From positions 206,257,190 through 206,321,189 of the forward strand of contig NC_081409.1 in NCBI RefSeq assembly GCF_030272615.1: a DNA stretch of 64,000 nucleotides, written 5' to 3'. The position numbers were made by a program, and so were the translations under genes. Source of the stretch: Cryptomeria japonica (lineage: Eukaryota > Streptophyta > Pinopsida > Cupressales > Cupressaceae). How positions within the stretch are numbered: the first letter of the stretch is position 1; every line of letters begins with the position of its first letter. Positions 22,700 to 34,653 of the stretch are shown piece by piece. Under the pieces are notes generated by a model. That model did no database searches. It had not been told where the DNA came from and was given only the letters and a program-made list of their open reading frames with translations.

Positions 22700-23099
22700 T
22701 GATATAAGGGGTACTCGGTACAAGTTCTATAGATACTAGCATCAAGTAGACTAAAAAATTATGCTCCTAGACAATTTCATACGTATTAATTATGAGTTAA
22801 TTTTGTAAAGGGCATCACCAAATGCATGGTCTTTGCAGAGAACCCTATGATTGTAAATGGACAAGGTGAAATATGTAAATCATTTGATTGATTCCTATGA
22901 AATTTCCTTTGTTTTATGATGGATGTTTTGGTTCTAGATGAACTCATGCATCTTTTATCCTATACATCTGGATTGTTGTTGGGTGTTTGTACTTCCTTTT
23001 TCTCCTGAATACTTTTCATTGCCTATTTAGTATTTGGGCATACCCTTGCCGAAGGATTTGCACTATTCAAAGTTCCATGTAATGATACTTTCTATAAAT
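22700..23099. other. Intron sequence, no gene seen
   Basis: Nothing recognisable on either strand. Confidence 0.35.
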
Positions 23100-23675
23100 T
23101 ATTAAATTATATTGAAAAATGGCATCTCCAAGTACCCCCCATCTCCTATTTTCGAAAATAGATGTATCAGTACCGGTACCAACCTCCCATATCAGTACTA
23201 GTATCGGTCTCCTGGCAACCTTGCAAAGAAGGCTAAAGCATATAAATTGAAATAGGCTTGCCTCCCTTGCAAAGAATAACCTTAGAGTCACTACAAAATA
23301 ATAGAATGACAGGCTCACCACCACTATGATTGACTTGATGAACACATTTTCTAGCACAACAAGATCCCAACAATTGGTGTTATAAATATGAACCCTATCA
23401 TTGTCGCAATTCTTGCACAACTAGAACCCAACCCTTCAAATCCCTAGACATTAAAAAACAACTTTAGGGTTTTCCATTTTTGCAAGGCTACACTTTTTTT
23501 TTGCAATTTAAAGGTTTTTGGAAACCTTGACCATTTTAGAGACATTGAGGTGTCCCCCAACAATCCTCAATATGGGGGCAAAGATGCCCCTTGCTTCTAG
23601 AAGGCATCTTTGGGATGTTTCCCCTTTATTGGTGGTGGTGGAGGGCGAGGGGATTGAGCGAAGTGGCAACAGGGG
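23100..23675. mobile_element. Probable left part of an old hAT-like element that hosts element A
   Basis: It has short GC-rich words of the type seen at the ends of the 12680 hAT (CCCCCCATCTCC, GTGTCCCCC, GATGCCCC) in an AT-rich background, and a perfect palindrome GTACCGGTAC at 23170-23179. Comparable words resume at 47178-47235 (ggacatctcccc, gggacatccccc), directly beyond the other end of element A. No duplication could be fixed. Confidence 0.35.
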
Positions 23676-24040
23676 TGTCAAAGTTGGGATAGAATGTTGT
23701 TTACCATGCAAGATTTGGCTATGGAGATAGCCATCCAATATCTAGGAGCTTCAATGAAAGCATAAGAAAGACATAATATGAGACAATAATTTTATATTCT
23801 ATCATAAGATGCAAATGCATGATATGCATATATAGATATGATTGATTTTTTATTACAATGAGAACCCCTTGGTTATATAGGTCACGGTGAGACAGAGGAT
23901 GATATAAGATTATGAGATGTGTCTTAATCTTATGACTTGAGACATAAAGTGATAATGCTCTAAGAATACCTTAAGTAAACTAATGTGAATAGGCCTTAAT
24001 AGGGACACTAGTTAGGTAATATATCCCATTCACGCCAACA
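23676..24040 (-). repeat. 3' LTR of element A
   Basis: 365 bp. On the minus strand TGTTGGCGTGAATGGG to ACTTTGACA. TATATAACC-type TATA on the minus strand near 23870. Adjacent polypurine tract AAGGGTGGG at 24041-24049. Confidence 0.8.
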
Positions 24041-24832
24041 CCCACCCTTAAGAGCAACTTAGAGAGAATGTGAAAACGTGCAAAGATGTGAGGATTCAAG
24101 GATGGGTCCCAACTACGAGGCCATGTTAGGTACCTTTATACAGATGAATCTCTCACAAAATAAAGGATAAAAACTTGTAGGAAAACCCCTCTCCAAAAAG
24201 AGAGAAAACTCAAGATGGTCTGCAAAAGTAAAAGGATAAAACCTCATGTGAAGAAACCCCCACCCCCCATATTAGAGAAGAAAGACTATGTAGCCCCTAT
24301 CAAAGTAACGTCTCCTACACTAATGTTATATGCTCAACAATGAACGTTGAAGATGATCCAGTATCGTCAAACAACATTCCTCCCATAGGAAAATACAAAA
24401 CCAAAAATGTATGCAAAAAGTCTTTACCATTCCTAAGAAGGAATATGAGAGAAGGATCAATGTATATGATATCTCTAAACTCTACTCAAATGTCACCATG
24501 TAAGTGTTGAAAGTTGTCACAATCAAATTAGGAATTCTAGACCTAACTAATGAAGGTGACAATCCAAAATCTTGTGGAAACAAAGGTAGAGCATGATACA
24601 AAGACAAAAATGGCTCCTCCAAATGCTACTCAAGGATCTCCAACCCAATGCCAAACTGTGACCAATGAATAGGTGGATAAAAAACAGGAGGGTCAAAAGA
24701 TACCCTCACGACATCCAAAGAAGATGATGCAACTATATAAAAGCTAAAAATAAAAAGAAGATGAATACCCTGAATAGTTCCCTCCAAGTCTATAAGATAG
24801 GACTCACAAAACAAACTTGAAATTTTTGTCAA
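24041..24832 (-). other. 3' non-coding internal region of element A
   Basis: It begins with the polypurine tract. Short words (ggtcccaact, gaatctctcac) recur loosely in the equivalent place next to the LTR at 34.6 kb, indicating related families. No coding sequence. Confidence 0.5.
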
Positions 24833-25883
24833 GTACTTGTTGATGTGTGTTTTGTGACACTCTCCAACATAGAATAAAATACTAAATATTCTATCGTCTC
24901 TTGAACAAGGAGACCTTAAATGCTAAATGATGTGATCAATAAGGTCACCCCAAGGTTCCCTAATGTCAGGTCTTGCATTGCATGGATAGACTCAATGAAA
25001 TGATGCGATTTGTTGTTCTCGCAAAGGGAATTACACAATTGTTTGAGATTTTATCTATGGAAAACTTTAGCAAATCCTAGCTTCAAGACCTTGAATAATG
25101 TAAGATTTTGCAATGGTGTTCTTCAAATTAGTCCTAAGAAAGACTTTGAAACAAAATACGAAAGGATAAGGGTTTAGGAATCTAATCTACTTCTAACAAT
25201 GCAAGAAGTGATCGTTGACTTAGTGAAACCAAACCAAGCTTTGCTTCACCATGAGGAAACAACTACACAAAATTGATGCAATCTCCAAAGGTACACAGAT
25301 GATTTCAAATCACTTATACACATCAACACCATAACATGTGAATCAATGAGCATAAAGCAATGTTAAGCTTTCTAAAGAGAGTTTAGACTAACCATGCACT
25401 GCAATTTGAAATTAACAAACTACAAATGGTGTGAACATAAAGGGTTTCACCATTAGTCAACAACAATGTCTTCCATTCAATTATTCAACTCAATTTAATT
25501 AATCTAAACTAATGAGAAGTAGGAAACCATGCAACATTAAAAAACGACACAAGTTCTCACCAAGCTTCAATCAATTTGTATTTATTTTGGTAGTATTTCG
25601 ACAACAATTTCACAAAATCCCCCTTTACAAATGAAATGAGCAAGACTTATATAGAATTCTTATTACAAACCAAGGGTCTAGATTGATTATAAATCAATGG
25701 CCAAGATTAAACAATAAAATCCTAAGGCAATGGCCAAGATTAAACAATAAAATCCTAAGGTGGGGTTAGTTATAACTAACACCCTAACTGCCACCTTTTA
25801 CAACTTTTGAACAATGAAAAATAAGATATCCTCAATGACACAATTTGTGAGAAACAAAAGCAAATAAGAAAATTCCATGTCTT

Positions 25884-26721
25884 TTAGGATTGTAACAAAT
25901 CATCCTCTAGGATGGCGTGCCCATTGTCCTTTTCCTTGACACCAAATTCAACGAACCTAGACATGATGATTTCAAGCTCATCCATCAGTAGACTTGGTGT
26001 GGCTTCCACCTTGTATTCAATGACTACCAAATCAGTTGTACATGTAAAAGTCTTTTCCCGCTTCGATCCTTGTTCTTGAAAACTATTCATGAAAACAATG
26101 AATAAGGCAACATAACCAAATGATTCTCTAAAATGGAACTTGTGGCTTAATTTTATCTTTCAGATCTTCCATATTCATATCTCCATCATCATTCACTTCT
26201 TGTCCAAACATTACTTCCATGGAAATAAGGATTCTATCTTGCATGTCCTTGATCATTTTCCAATCATCCTTTGCCTTCTCAAGGATTTCTTTCCTCAAAA
26301 TTAATGCACAAGACCAACAATGGAAGTCAAATGCTTGATTCATCAAGTGTTGTATGTAGTCTTTCAATCCCTTTAATTCTACTTTTAGCTGATTCTAATC
26401 CTCTTCTTCCTTTCTCAATCTCTCCTTGATTGCCTTGATGGAATCCTCTAATCCTTCAACCTCCAGCTCTTTTGTTGTTGGTCCCAAATCAATTGTCATA
26501 ACTTCATATTCTTCTGGAGTGATATTTTCTTTTGCTTTATCAACCTTTGGAACTGCAACATGCATTGTGCAAGACCTGGAACTTTCCTTTGTAATCTTGG
26601 AGTATTTCTTTGCTTTCTTCTTTTCTATGGATTTACCTATCCGACCTAGAAAATCCTCCAAGTCATTAGAAAAATCCTTTTCTACTATATAGATTTCTTC
26701 TTCATTCGATTCTTCAACCAT
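25884..26721 (-). pseudogene. Internal ORF remnant of D1, charged coiled-coil-like protein
   Basis: Three open blocks on the minus strand (26721-26395, 26367-26128, 26090-25884) are separated by single stops; the first two are in different frames. The first is rich in Glu and Lys and ends EGLEDSIKAIKERLRKEEED. The second has MKDYIQHLMNQAF and a run of Asp-rich residues. The composition suggests a helical, possibly coiled-coil, region. It starts about 115 bp after the LTR end, where gag is expected. I recognise no conserved gag, protease or polymerase motif. A gag-like or accessory protein of the element is the best guess. Confidence 0.5.
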
Positions 26722-28429
26722 TCAAGAGTTGTTGACTATTCTATATATTTATCTAAATCTTCATGTTCTTGGAATCCTCAAAGTGTTGATATCATTCCAT
26801 CATCGAGCCCTTCATCCGGAAAACCCAAGTCCAAATTGTTGATGTGTTTTTATGACACTATGAAACACAAAATAAAATACCAAGGTATTATATCCTCTCT
26901 TGAACAAAGACCTCCAAGGTTTATACTGTCAGGTTTTGACTTTATGTTGTGGGTAGACTCAGCGATTGTGACGTGATTTTGCTAGAATCACAAGGGGACT
27001 TACGTTGAACATGAATGTTGTTGGAACATGAAGACTTACTTAATTTGAAAAACACGTAGAAAAAGGAATTAAGGGTTAAGAAAGCTAATCTAATCCTAAG
27101 AATGTAGGAACTAATTGTTGATTAGGTGTGACCAAACCAAGCTTTGTTTCACCACCAAGGAACAACTACACAAAACTGGTGCAATCTCCTAAGGATAAAC
27201 GAATGATTGTCATATCACTAATGCACATCAACCACACAAACAATGAGAATGAAGTAATAGAAATTAAGCTTTCACACAAGTTCAGTCGACTATGCACTGC
27301 AATTCGCAATCAACAAATTACTAATATGAACATTAGGTACACCATTCATCAACAATGATATCTTCCATTCATCTAACCAACTTTGAAGCAAACGACAAGT
27401 AAAGACCATGCAACATGTTGAATTAACATAGAGAATTCAACATAACTTCAATGAAAACAATATGTCTCTTACAACAAGATATTGGCAACAATCTTTGCCT
27501 TCTCCTCCTACTCTACTCTAATTGCTAACTATTGATTGCTTCTGCTACTAACTATTCTTCATTCACCTTTACAAATGAGAAAACTAAGCCTTATACAGAT
27601 AGCTCTTTACAATGAGTAGCTTAGATTGATTCACAATCAATAGCCAAGATTACAAGATAAAGTCGTAATGAGGGTTTGTTACAACAAACTCCTTTTCAGC
27701 CAATGAGAAAATTACATTTGATTTGACATATGTTCCACATTGAATGTGAACCAATAAAAAATGAGGCTAGGTATCTTGAATTTTGTGCCTCCATTGAATG
27801 AGTCAAGTACATTGCATCTGGACATGCTAACGTGGAATTCTTTGATTGGTTGGTGATGACAAGGATGCTACCTCAATTTGCACTGCAGACTTGATACCTC
27901 ATAACACGCATATGTCGTTGAGCAATATCTCTTGATACTCAACATCTTTAAGCTTGGTGTGATGATGATGGCATCATCACGGTCAAGTCAACCCTCTAGC
28001 TTTGATTGTTTAACTTGCTTGCTTAAGCAAATCCTTTTATCTTTTGAGATGTTGAGAACCTCATCCTGTTGCAATTATTTAGCTGAAGTTGTGAAGTCTA
28101 CCATCTTGCTTGTATGACTATTTAATGTTATTCACTTGATGCTAGCTCCAATTTGACTGCTCGGTGCTAACCACATTGATAGCCTTTGATGAAGTCCATT
28201 TATACTTGTTTCACATCCTTGTGCATCCCTTCATATCCATGTGCAATCAGACCTGCAAAAGAGATAAACTTAAATCAAACCACTACGAATCAAAGAAGCA
28301 AATTTAAAACTGATCACAAACTCAAAATGTGACATGTTGCATTTATGTCTAGGTTCAAATTCAACTTCACACACTTCATCTCATGCTCTCCAACATGTTA
28401 CATTATGCTTCAATTGACCTCCTTGCCTA

Positions 28430-28905
28430 GTCGCACTTTCACCCCTCATGCACAACTTCTTGCTCGGGCACATTTTTCACCTTCATTCGCACAACTTCTT
28501 GCTTGGGCGTATTTTCACCTTCATTTGCACAACTTCTTGCTTTGGCACATTTTTCACCTTCATTCACAGAACTTCTTGCTTGGGTGCATTTTTCACCTTC
28601 ATTCACACAACTTCTTTGCTTGGGCACATTTTTTACCTTCATTCGCACAACTTCTTGCTTAGGCACATTTTTCACCTTCATTCGCACAACTTCTTGCTTA
28701 GGCACATTTTTCACCTTCATTCGCACAACTTCTAGCTTGAGCGCATTTTTCACCTTCATTCGCACAACTTCTTGCTTGGGCACATTTTTCACCTTCATTC
28801 ACACAACTTCTTGTTTGGGCGCATTTTTCACCTTCATTCGCACAACTTCTTGCTTGGGTGCATTTTTCACCTTCATTTGCACAACTTCTTCCCCTTTTCT
28901 TCACC
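28430..28905 (-). repeat. 39-bp tandem array, about 12 copies, coding a 13-residue repeat
   Basis: The unit, read on plus, is cttcattcgcacaacttctt then gcttgggcacatttttcac, with a few substitutions per copy. A 39-bp period keeps frame, so the minus strand reads VVRMKVKNVPKQE repeated, and other frames on both strands are open as well. It follows directly (on the minus strand) the ORF 30180-28941 and may have been its C-terminal extension. Confidence 0.93.
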
Positions 28906-28940
28906 TAACTTGATCTGGCATGGAGAATGGCTGGCAAAAT

Positions 28941-30180
28941 CTAATCATCTTCACTGATAGTCTGGAAAACCTTTCTGATTTCAAAATCATCCACTGCATT
29001 TGCCCAATGATCTTCAAGGTGTACCTTATGCCTATATTTTCTTCCACTAACTCTCCTGATATTGTGATAAGGATAAAAGTTCATTATTGATGTGTTGGTC
29101 ACAAGGGAGTAAAATTGCAACTCTTCATCTGATTTCTCAGCTGCTTGAATTGAAGGACACATTTCAATTGAATTTCCAAGAGTGGTTGGAAAAGTTACTT
29201 CTGAATCTAAACACGCATAAATAACTACCTTGTAACTTCTAACAAAACCATCTTGTCTGTTGGATACCTTCAAAGCTTATAAGGATGGGATGAAAATCCT
29301 TGCAATCTAATGTAAGTGAATTTGGGAAACTGAATAAACCACATACCTTTTCACTAACTCCTTGGCTTCTTGTGACAATCTCTCATAGGTACCTCCTTGT
29401 AGAATTCTAATAATGTACATTGAGAATGCATCATTCACCCTTCTAAAATGAGCAATATTGTGAAGGTGTAATTGAGGATAACATTCCTACACTTTGATTT
29501 GTCCTTCACTGTTCCCAACTAGCCCTTTACAAGTTAATCCTACATATCTATAACTCCTTGCCAGCATGTAGACAACATATGAACCCATATAAAAAGATTG
29601 GAAACATTCTAACTTCCTTGATTGGTCATCTAGATTGCCACTGATTGTCTTGGCCCAATTGATCATCTTCACTCCAAATGATATTTCTTCAATATAGTAA
29701 AACATGCATGGCTCGAAACTAGGAGCTTGAGGGCATCCTGTGACTCTATAAAACAAAGTGACATGGTCTCCATTATTCCTCCTTGAAATCAGACCTCTGA
29801 AGTATCTTGGACATCTTGGAATAATGAGTTCTTAGTTTCAAAAACCAAGTACTAGTGTTAGGTCCATCATTGTACATCTTCAATGCTTCTTTTGTCTTGT
29901 AGATTGTGGAATTGTACACCGGAATATCAAATGCTTTTGCAATAGCTTCCTTTGTAAGATAAGCCAATATTCTACCGTCAAGAGCTACTACATGTCTTTC
30001 CTCAAGATCATAATGCTTAGCACATTCCACCATCAACTCATTACATTGTACTGCAGGAGGAAAACCAGCAGCTTGCACGATCCCATTCTGCATCATCTCC
30101 CTAGCTATCTTTGACAAATTGTGTTTCGTCCTTTGAACTTCTCCATATCTGTGTCCAAGGTTAGTGTATCCAACCTTCAT
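28941..30180 (-). pseudogene. Retroelement-associated ORF of unknown function within D1
   Basis: Three open blocks on the minus strand: 30180-29773, 29756-29487 and 29273-28941, separated by frameshifts. The first contains YTNLGHRYGEVQRTKHNLSK, then VVALDGRILAYLTKEAIAKA and FDIPVYNSTIYK. The second contains EEISFGVKMINWAKTISGNL and SFYMGSYVVYMLARSYRYVG. The third ends KVHLEDHWANAVDDFEIRK. From memory, similar unnamed ORFs recur in gymnosperm repetitive DNA; no enzymatic motif is visible and I assign no function. It is broken by at least two frameshifts. Its position, upstream of the LTR TATA box, is odd. Confidence 0.55.
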
Positions 30181-31939
30181 TGTGAAATGATCTTTGACTC
30201 CAAAAGCACTCCCTTGAAATCATTCTTAATTTGAGCTTGCCTTGACATACCTACAGTCTTAGCACCCAACATCTACTCCTGAAAAAGAAAACATACCTTG
30301 AATTACAACTGTGAATATATCCTAAGTTTAATCCGGAACATTTTTAGTGAAATGGAACAAGATCATGATAAGGAAATGAAAGTTTCATATTCTTGCATTC
30401 CTAATTCGATTGAAGAACTCTAAAAGAATTTTCACGAAAATTAATCTTCAAAATGGAATCGTGAAACAAAATTTATCCTAAGGAACAAAATCATTTGGAT
30501 TTTCAAAGTGTCATCAAGAATTCACAAAAATTGCTTCATAATATGCTTCACAAACCCTTCTAAAACCCTTGATCTTCACCCCTTGGATAAAATTTTCCAG
30601 AAAATTAATCTTTAATGAATTCTGATTTTTATTCCAACTATCTAGAAATTCACACCCTTGACTTGAAAATATTTGTGGTGATGATGTTTCTTTTTGCCTT
30701 GAAATCTGAAAAATGCTAGAATTGTGAAGAGATTTGCTCAAATTTGCATGTAAATTACTTGAACTCCTTCCAAGAAATCACCTCTCCTTTGCTCCAAATC
30801 TGATTTATTCTTTGACAAAGTTCGCCCTCTTCCTTGCTCAACACTTGGCTTTGAATCTGATTTATTGCACAACTTTGCCCTTATCTGCTCTACTGGAATT
30901 CAATCCTTAATTCTGCTCCCTATTTCACTCTTGAATCTGCCTTTAATTTTCTTTGAAGGATGTTAGAAATGATTCTTCCAATCTTGCATTAATAGGCACT
31001 TAAGTAACAACTTGACCTTTGACAAAAGGTTGACAAAAGGGGGGTCAGCTAGGTAAGAATTCTTTTGTTGTTTTCAATTGCAAATCCTCTCCACCTTTCA
31101 AGTCGGCCTTCTTCCTTAAAAAAATTTTTGCATTTTAAATAACAATAAAAGATTCTGGGAGCGAATTTCATGTTTTTTAAATCTAGGTTGGCCTTCTTGG
31201 TTTGGACTTAATTTTACCATGTCTTGAATGCCTATTTGTGCAAGGTGAGCACTCACATTTTCCTTGGTGGGATTTTGACTTGCTCAAGGATTCCAAGGCG
31301 GAAATATGACTCACTCAAGGATTGTTGGGCAAGATTTCATGTTAGACGTGGATTTCCTAGCAGTTTTGCAAGGTAGACAAGGATTTTAGGGCAGAATTTT
31401 GAGGTAATTGTGGATTTCCTGCTAGTAAATCAACCTTATGCTTGGATTTCGCCTCCTTATTCCATGGAAAATTAATCCTTATTCCTTCTTCATTTCTTGG
31501 ATAATTTTCTTATCTCATTTTCACTCTAAGGACAAAATCCTTATTTCAATTTCATTCCAAGGATAAAATCCTTATTTCCTTTACCTTGGAATTTTTTATA
31601 ATCCTTGTTTCAACTTAGGAATTTTCCTCTCCATGATCTTCATTTCAACTTAGGAATTTTTCCATTATCCATTCTTTCATTTTCAACTTAGGAATTTCAT
31701 GATCTTCATCCTTGTCACCCACCTCTACACAAGAGTTCATTTCATAATTACACCCCTCAACCAAGTTCAAGGCTTGACAAAGCCAAACCCTTCTCATTCT
31801 AAAGGCTAAAGACATTGAAACTATTGCCGAATCTAAGCTGAACTAAGCAAACACCTAAGACTAACAACTAAGCAAACCAAAAAGCAAGTGGGGTCCCCAT
31901 TTGCAATGGGGCGATGTGTGAAAAGGTCACAACAGTACT

Positions 31940-32276
31940 CATTCCATGTAGTTATATCTAAAAGATGGTATACATCCCACTCCAAAGAATCATTAGGAGC
32001 CATAAATGTATCAACACTAATCTTGTCAGAAGCAACAGGAGATGGAGATGAGATCTCAATGCATGTCTTATCAATACACTAATCATCCCTAAACAATGTG
32101 TCTGCACAAGATGCCTAAGTGTGAAAATCAAATTAATCTACCAATGCTGAAATACAAGACTCCTTGGCCTCCAGATGTTGACTCATATAGATGATGAACC
32201 CCTCTAGATCTAGATAAGAGTCATAAAAGTCAAAGTCTCAACTAGAGACTCTAAAGGAGTATCAAGTGAAGTCACT
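31940..32276 (-). other. Internal sequence of element A between D1 and J
   Basis: No coding signal. Continuous with the sequence left of D1 once D1 is removed. Confidence 0.4.
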
Positions 32277-32281
32277 ATGTC

Positions 32282-33717
32282 TGTGATGTCCCCATCCAAT
32301 CCAAACATGCATTCTAAGATTAGTTCTTCTAAGCATAGTCGATTGAAGTCATTGAATTCGAGAAGTCTCCAATGGAGACAAATTTGAAAGTAACATTCGA
32401 ATTTGTAATAGCAATGCTAAGAATGATGATCATAAAAACAACGACAAAGAAGAGAGGATGAACAATAAAAACCATTGGTATTAAACAAGTCAGCAATTTA
32501 CAAGGCTTTGGAGGACACATAACACCGTGAATAAGTATATCAGCAATAACAGTCACGGCAAAATGAAAAGGGAATAAATATTCCAGAGCTAATCACCACT
32601 ACCTGATCCACTCGTATTGATCCGACGGAAAATTGGAAACCTGTGCATTGCAAGAGAAGTTAATATAATTCAGCCCGATCATAAAAAGAAGACATCAGAG
32701 TCAGGCATCATATTAAATTGGGTGATGATGGTAATCATTAAATACTGGTTAATACTACCATTTTATCATCGCCTTACTTAACCAATCAGCAAGTATTAAT
32801 TAATATTAGTTAACACGGAAGTAACGATCACCAAGAGTTTAGTAATTATAAGCCAAAGGGTGCAATATGATAAGGATAATGAAGAGTTGCAACCCCATCC
32901 TCCAATCTCTTCATAGCATCTTAAAAGTATGTAAAACATCAATTCAAGGAAAACATAGAACATTTCTTATTTTATTTCTTATCCAGTATTGGGTCACTCA
33001 AGATTGAGCAGCAGCCATAGAGGGCTAGGACGCATATATCCAGTGTTATAGATCAGAAACAGTGACAAGGGAGATCACCATTATAATCTTTACATCAGAC
33101 AAGCAATATTATTACAGTGGGAGGTCTTATCAGTCCAAAGGGCAGAAAGAACTTACATATTTATAAAGTAATGTCAGACGCAGCATTCATTAAGGATCGA
33201 CCATTATTGTCACATCACCATTTCATAAGAATTATATCAGATAAGCATTTGCATATTTTTACGGTGATATCTGAAACAGCCACAACTTCATATTGTCTGA
33301 AAGTTTGTAAGACAAACACCAGGCATATAGATTGCGGACCAGAACATCGCACTCACATCAAAGATATCATTTGCATATACATTGAGTAGATATTTCGATC
33401 AATATATTGGTATCGATATAAACCTTATACCTTGCTTCATAGAGATAGGATAAAACAGATCCATCTTGTACATCAGATTATAGTACATTTAATACATATC
33501 AATTCACAAGTTAAGATAATTGGTTGAGCATAAAGATCATCATCATTATGCAAGTATTGTCAGCAGCCCAATTCTTGCATAGTAACAAGACATTTAACTT
33601 TGCATTTGCCACTATCCAAATTCATCACAAGGGTTTTAAATAGGAAGAAGTCTCTTGCAATTGATTTTCAAGTTAACTGTCCCTTATTCCTAAGCATTAA
33701 CATAAGGGGACATTACA
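32282..33717. mobile_element. Solo-LTR-like element J with 12-bp inverted ends
   Basis: A perfect 5-bp duplication atgtc flanks it (32277-32281 and 33718-33722). It starts TGTGATGTCCCC and ends GGGGACATTACA, so the termini are inverted repeats of 12 bp with one mismatch. A TATA-like TATTTAAAAC lies on the minus strand near 33630. 1,436 bp, no coding region. The 5-bp duplication and TG...CA ends favour a solo LTR, probably minus orientation. Confidence 0.72.
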
Positions 33718-33722
33718 ATGTC

Positions 33723-34200
33723 ATCGCGACTTTAATTGCTCTATGATCATATGGTGGATTTTTAAAATCACCTAGAGGAACAAGGTAATCCAAGGAAAAA
33801 TCTCTACGAAAGGAGGATCAACTCAACCTCCATACATCTCCCAAATTTTATTCCAAAAAAGCACAAGGGCACTCAATGTCAATCATGACAAAGGCCATGT
33901 AATAATCACCATTATAGCCAATAAAGCCAATGACATGATCAATCTTTTCTTGCCATACAAACTATTGATACAAGTTACTTGGTTTGGAAACAAGTCTAGA
34001 GATAGGCAAGATTAAGCCATCTAAAATGCTTTAGAGTTTCATCTTGCTATGACTTATAGTTCCCTATTTCCAAGTCAATTACAAAAGGATGAAATAAAAT
34101 ACCATGAATAACAATGATGTTCTCAAATTTAGCAGTAGACTAATCAAGAGACTCAATCCAACAAAAGCATAAGATTACACCCCACCCCAATTCACACAAT
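33723..34200 (-). other. Internal sequence of element A right of J
   Basis: No coding signal on either strand. Confidence 0.35.
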
Positions 34201-34309
34201 CATAAACCCCCCTGGCAATATATGATCTTGGCACTTTATGCTTAGTGTAATTACATCTACCACTTTCCAAATCAATGAAGTATTCTTTGTTGGAGTTGGG
34301 AAAATACAA

Positions 34310-34644
34310 CACCATAGGAGCCCAAATGAACTCTGCAAGCTGAAAAACCTATTACAAGGAGAAGCAAGGAAGCAAATCACAGAAGAAAAAAATACACAGA
34401 AAATATGCTCAAAAAGAAAGAGCTCAATATTCACAAAATGTAATGGAATAATCCTCCTTCTTGTTACAATGAAAAGAAAGAACTTAACCTTTAATAGGTC
34501 AAGAAACCCTAAAAGGGAAAACCTAGGTTTGCACATAATTATTATGCACCTAAAGTTAGCTTAAGTGTAAAAGAGATAAAGGGAACTTAAATAATTAAAC
34601 AGATATTGTTTAATTAATCAAGTAAATACCCAAATACTCTAACA
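34310..34644 (-). mobile_element. LTR of another copia element, right end secure
   Basis: The minus strand starts TGTTAGAGTATTTGGGT at 34644, immediately preceded by a polypurine tract AAGGGGGGG (34645-34653). The left end is not fixed; the start given is approximate. A TATA-like stretch lies near 34480. The matching 5' LTR was not found to the right. Confidence 0.5.
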
Positions 34645-34653
34645 CCCCCCCTT

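Larger units (their letters stand above)
24838..31934 (-). mobile_element. LTR retrotransposon D1 with an internally deleted body
   Basis: A perfect 5-bp duplication gtact flanks it (24833-24837 and 31935-31939). It starts TGTTGATGTG and ends GTCACAACA, like the solo LTRs D2 and D3. A second LTR left-end (TGTTGATGTG) lies inside at 26837. On the minus strand: LTR 31934-26837, a short coding internal region 26836-25884, then only the R-U5 part of a second LTR (to 24838). The U3 of the second LTR and most of the internal region are gone. TATA boxes on the minus strand lie at about 27590 and 25650, 760-820 bp from the respective left ends, as in D2 and D3. Confidence 0.82.
26837..31934 (-). repeat. 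5' LTR of D1, 5.1 kb, with an extra 2-kb block
   Basis: Left part (26837-28260) and right part (about 30280-31934) match the layout of D2 and D3. The middle 2 kb carries a decayed ORF and a 39-bp tandem array that D2 and D3 lack. A motif like cctgaaagagaaaac flanks the block on both sides (28254 and 30280) and occurs once, at about 51460, in D3. The U3 tip carries the hairpin CCCCATT-TGC-AATGGGG at 31895-31911. Confidence 0.7.

Noticed and set aside
22700-22711. TGATATAAGGGG as a primer-binding site after LTR K
   Set aside because: Only 8 of 12 bases match the copia site, and the same bases serve equally well as a target duplication; the solo-LTR reading was kept.
28345-28913. Plus-strand frames with repeated FTFIRTTSCLG-type peptides
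   Set aside because: They are shadows of the 39-bp tandem array, which is open in several frames on both strands.
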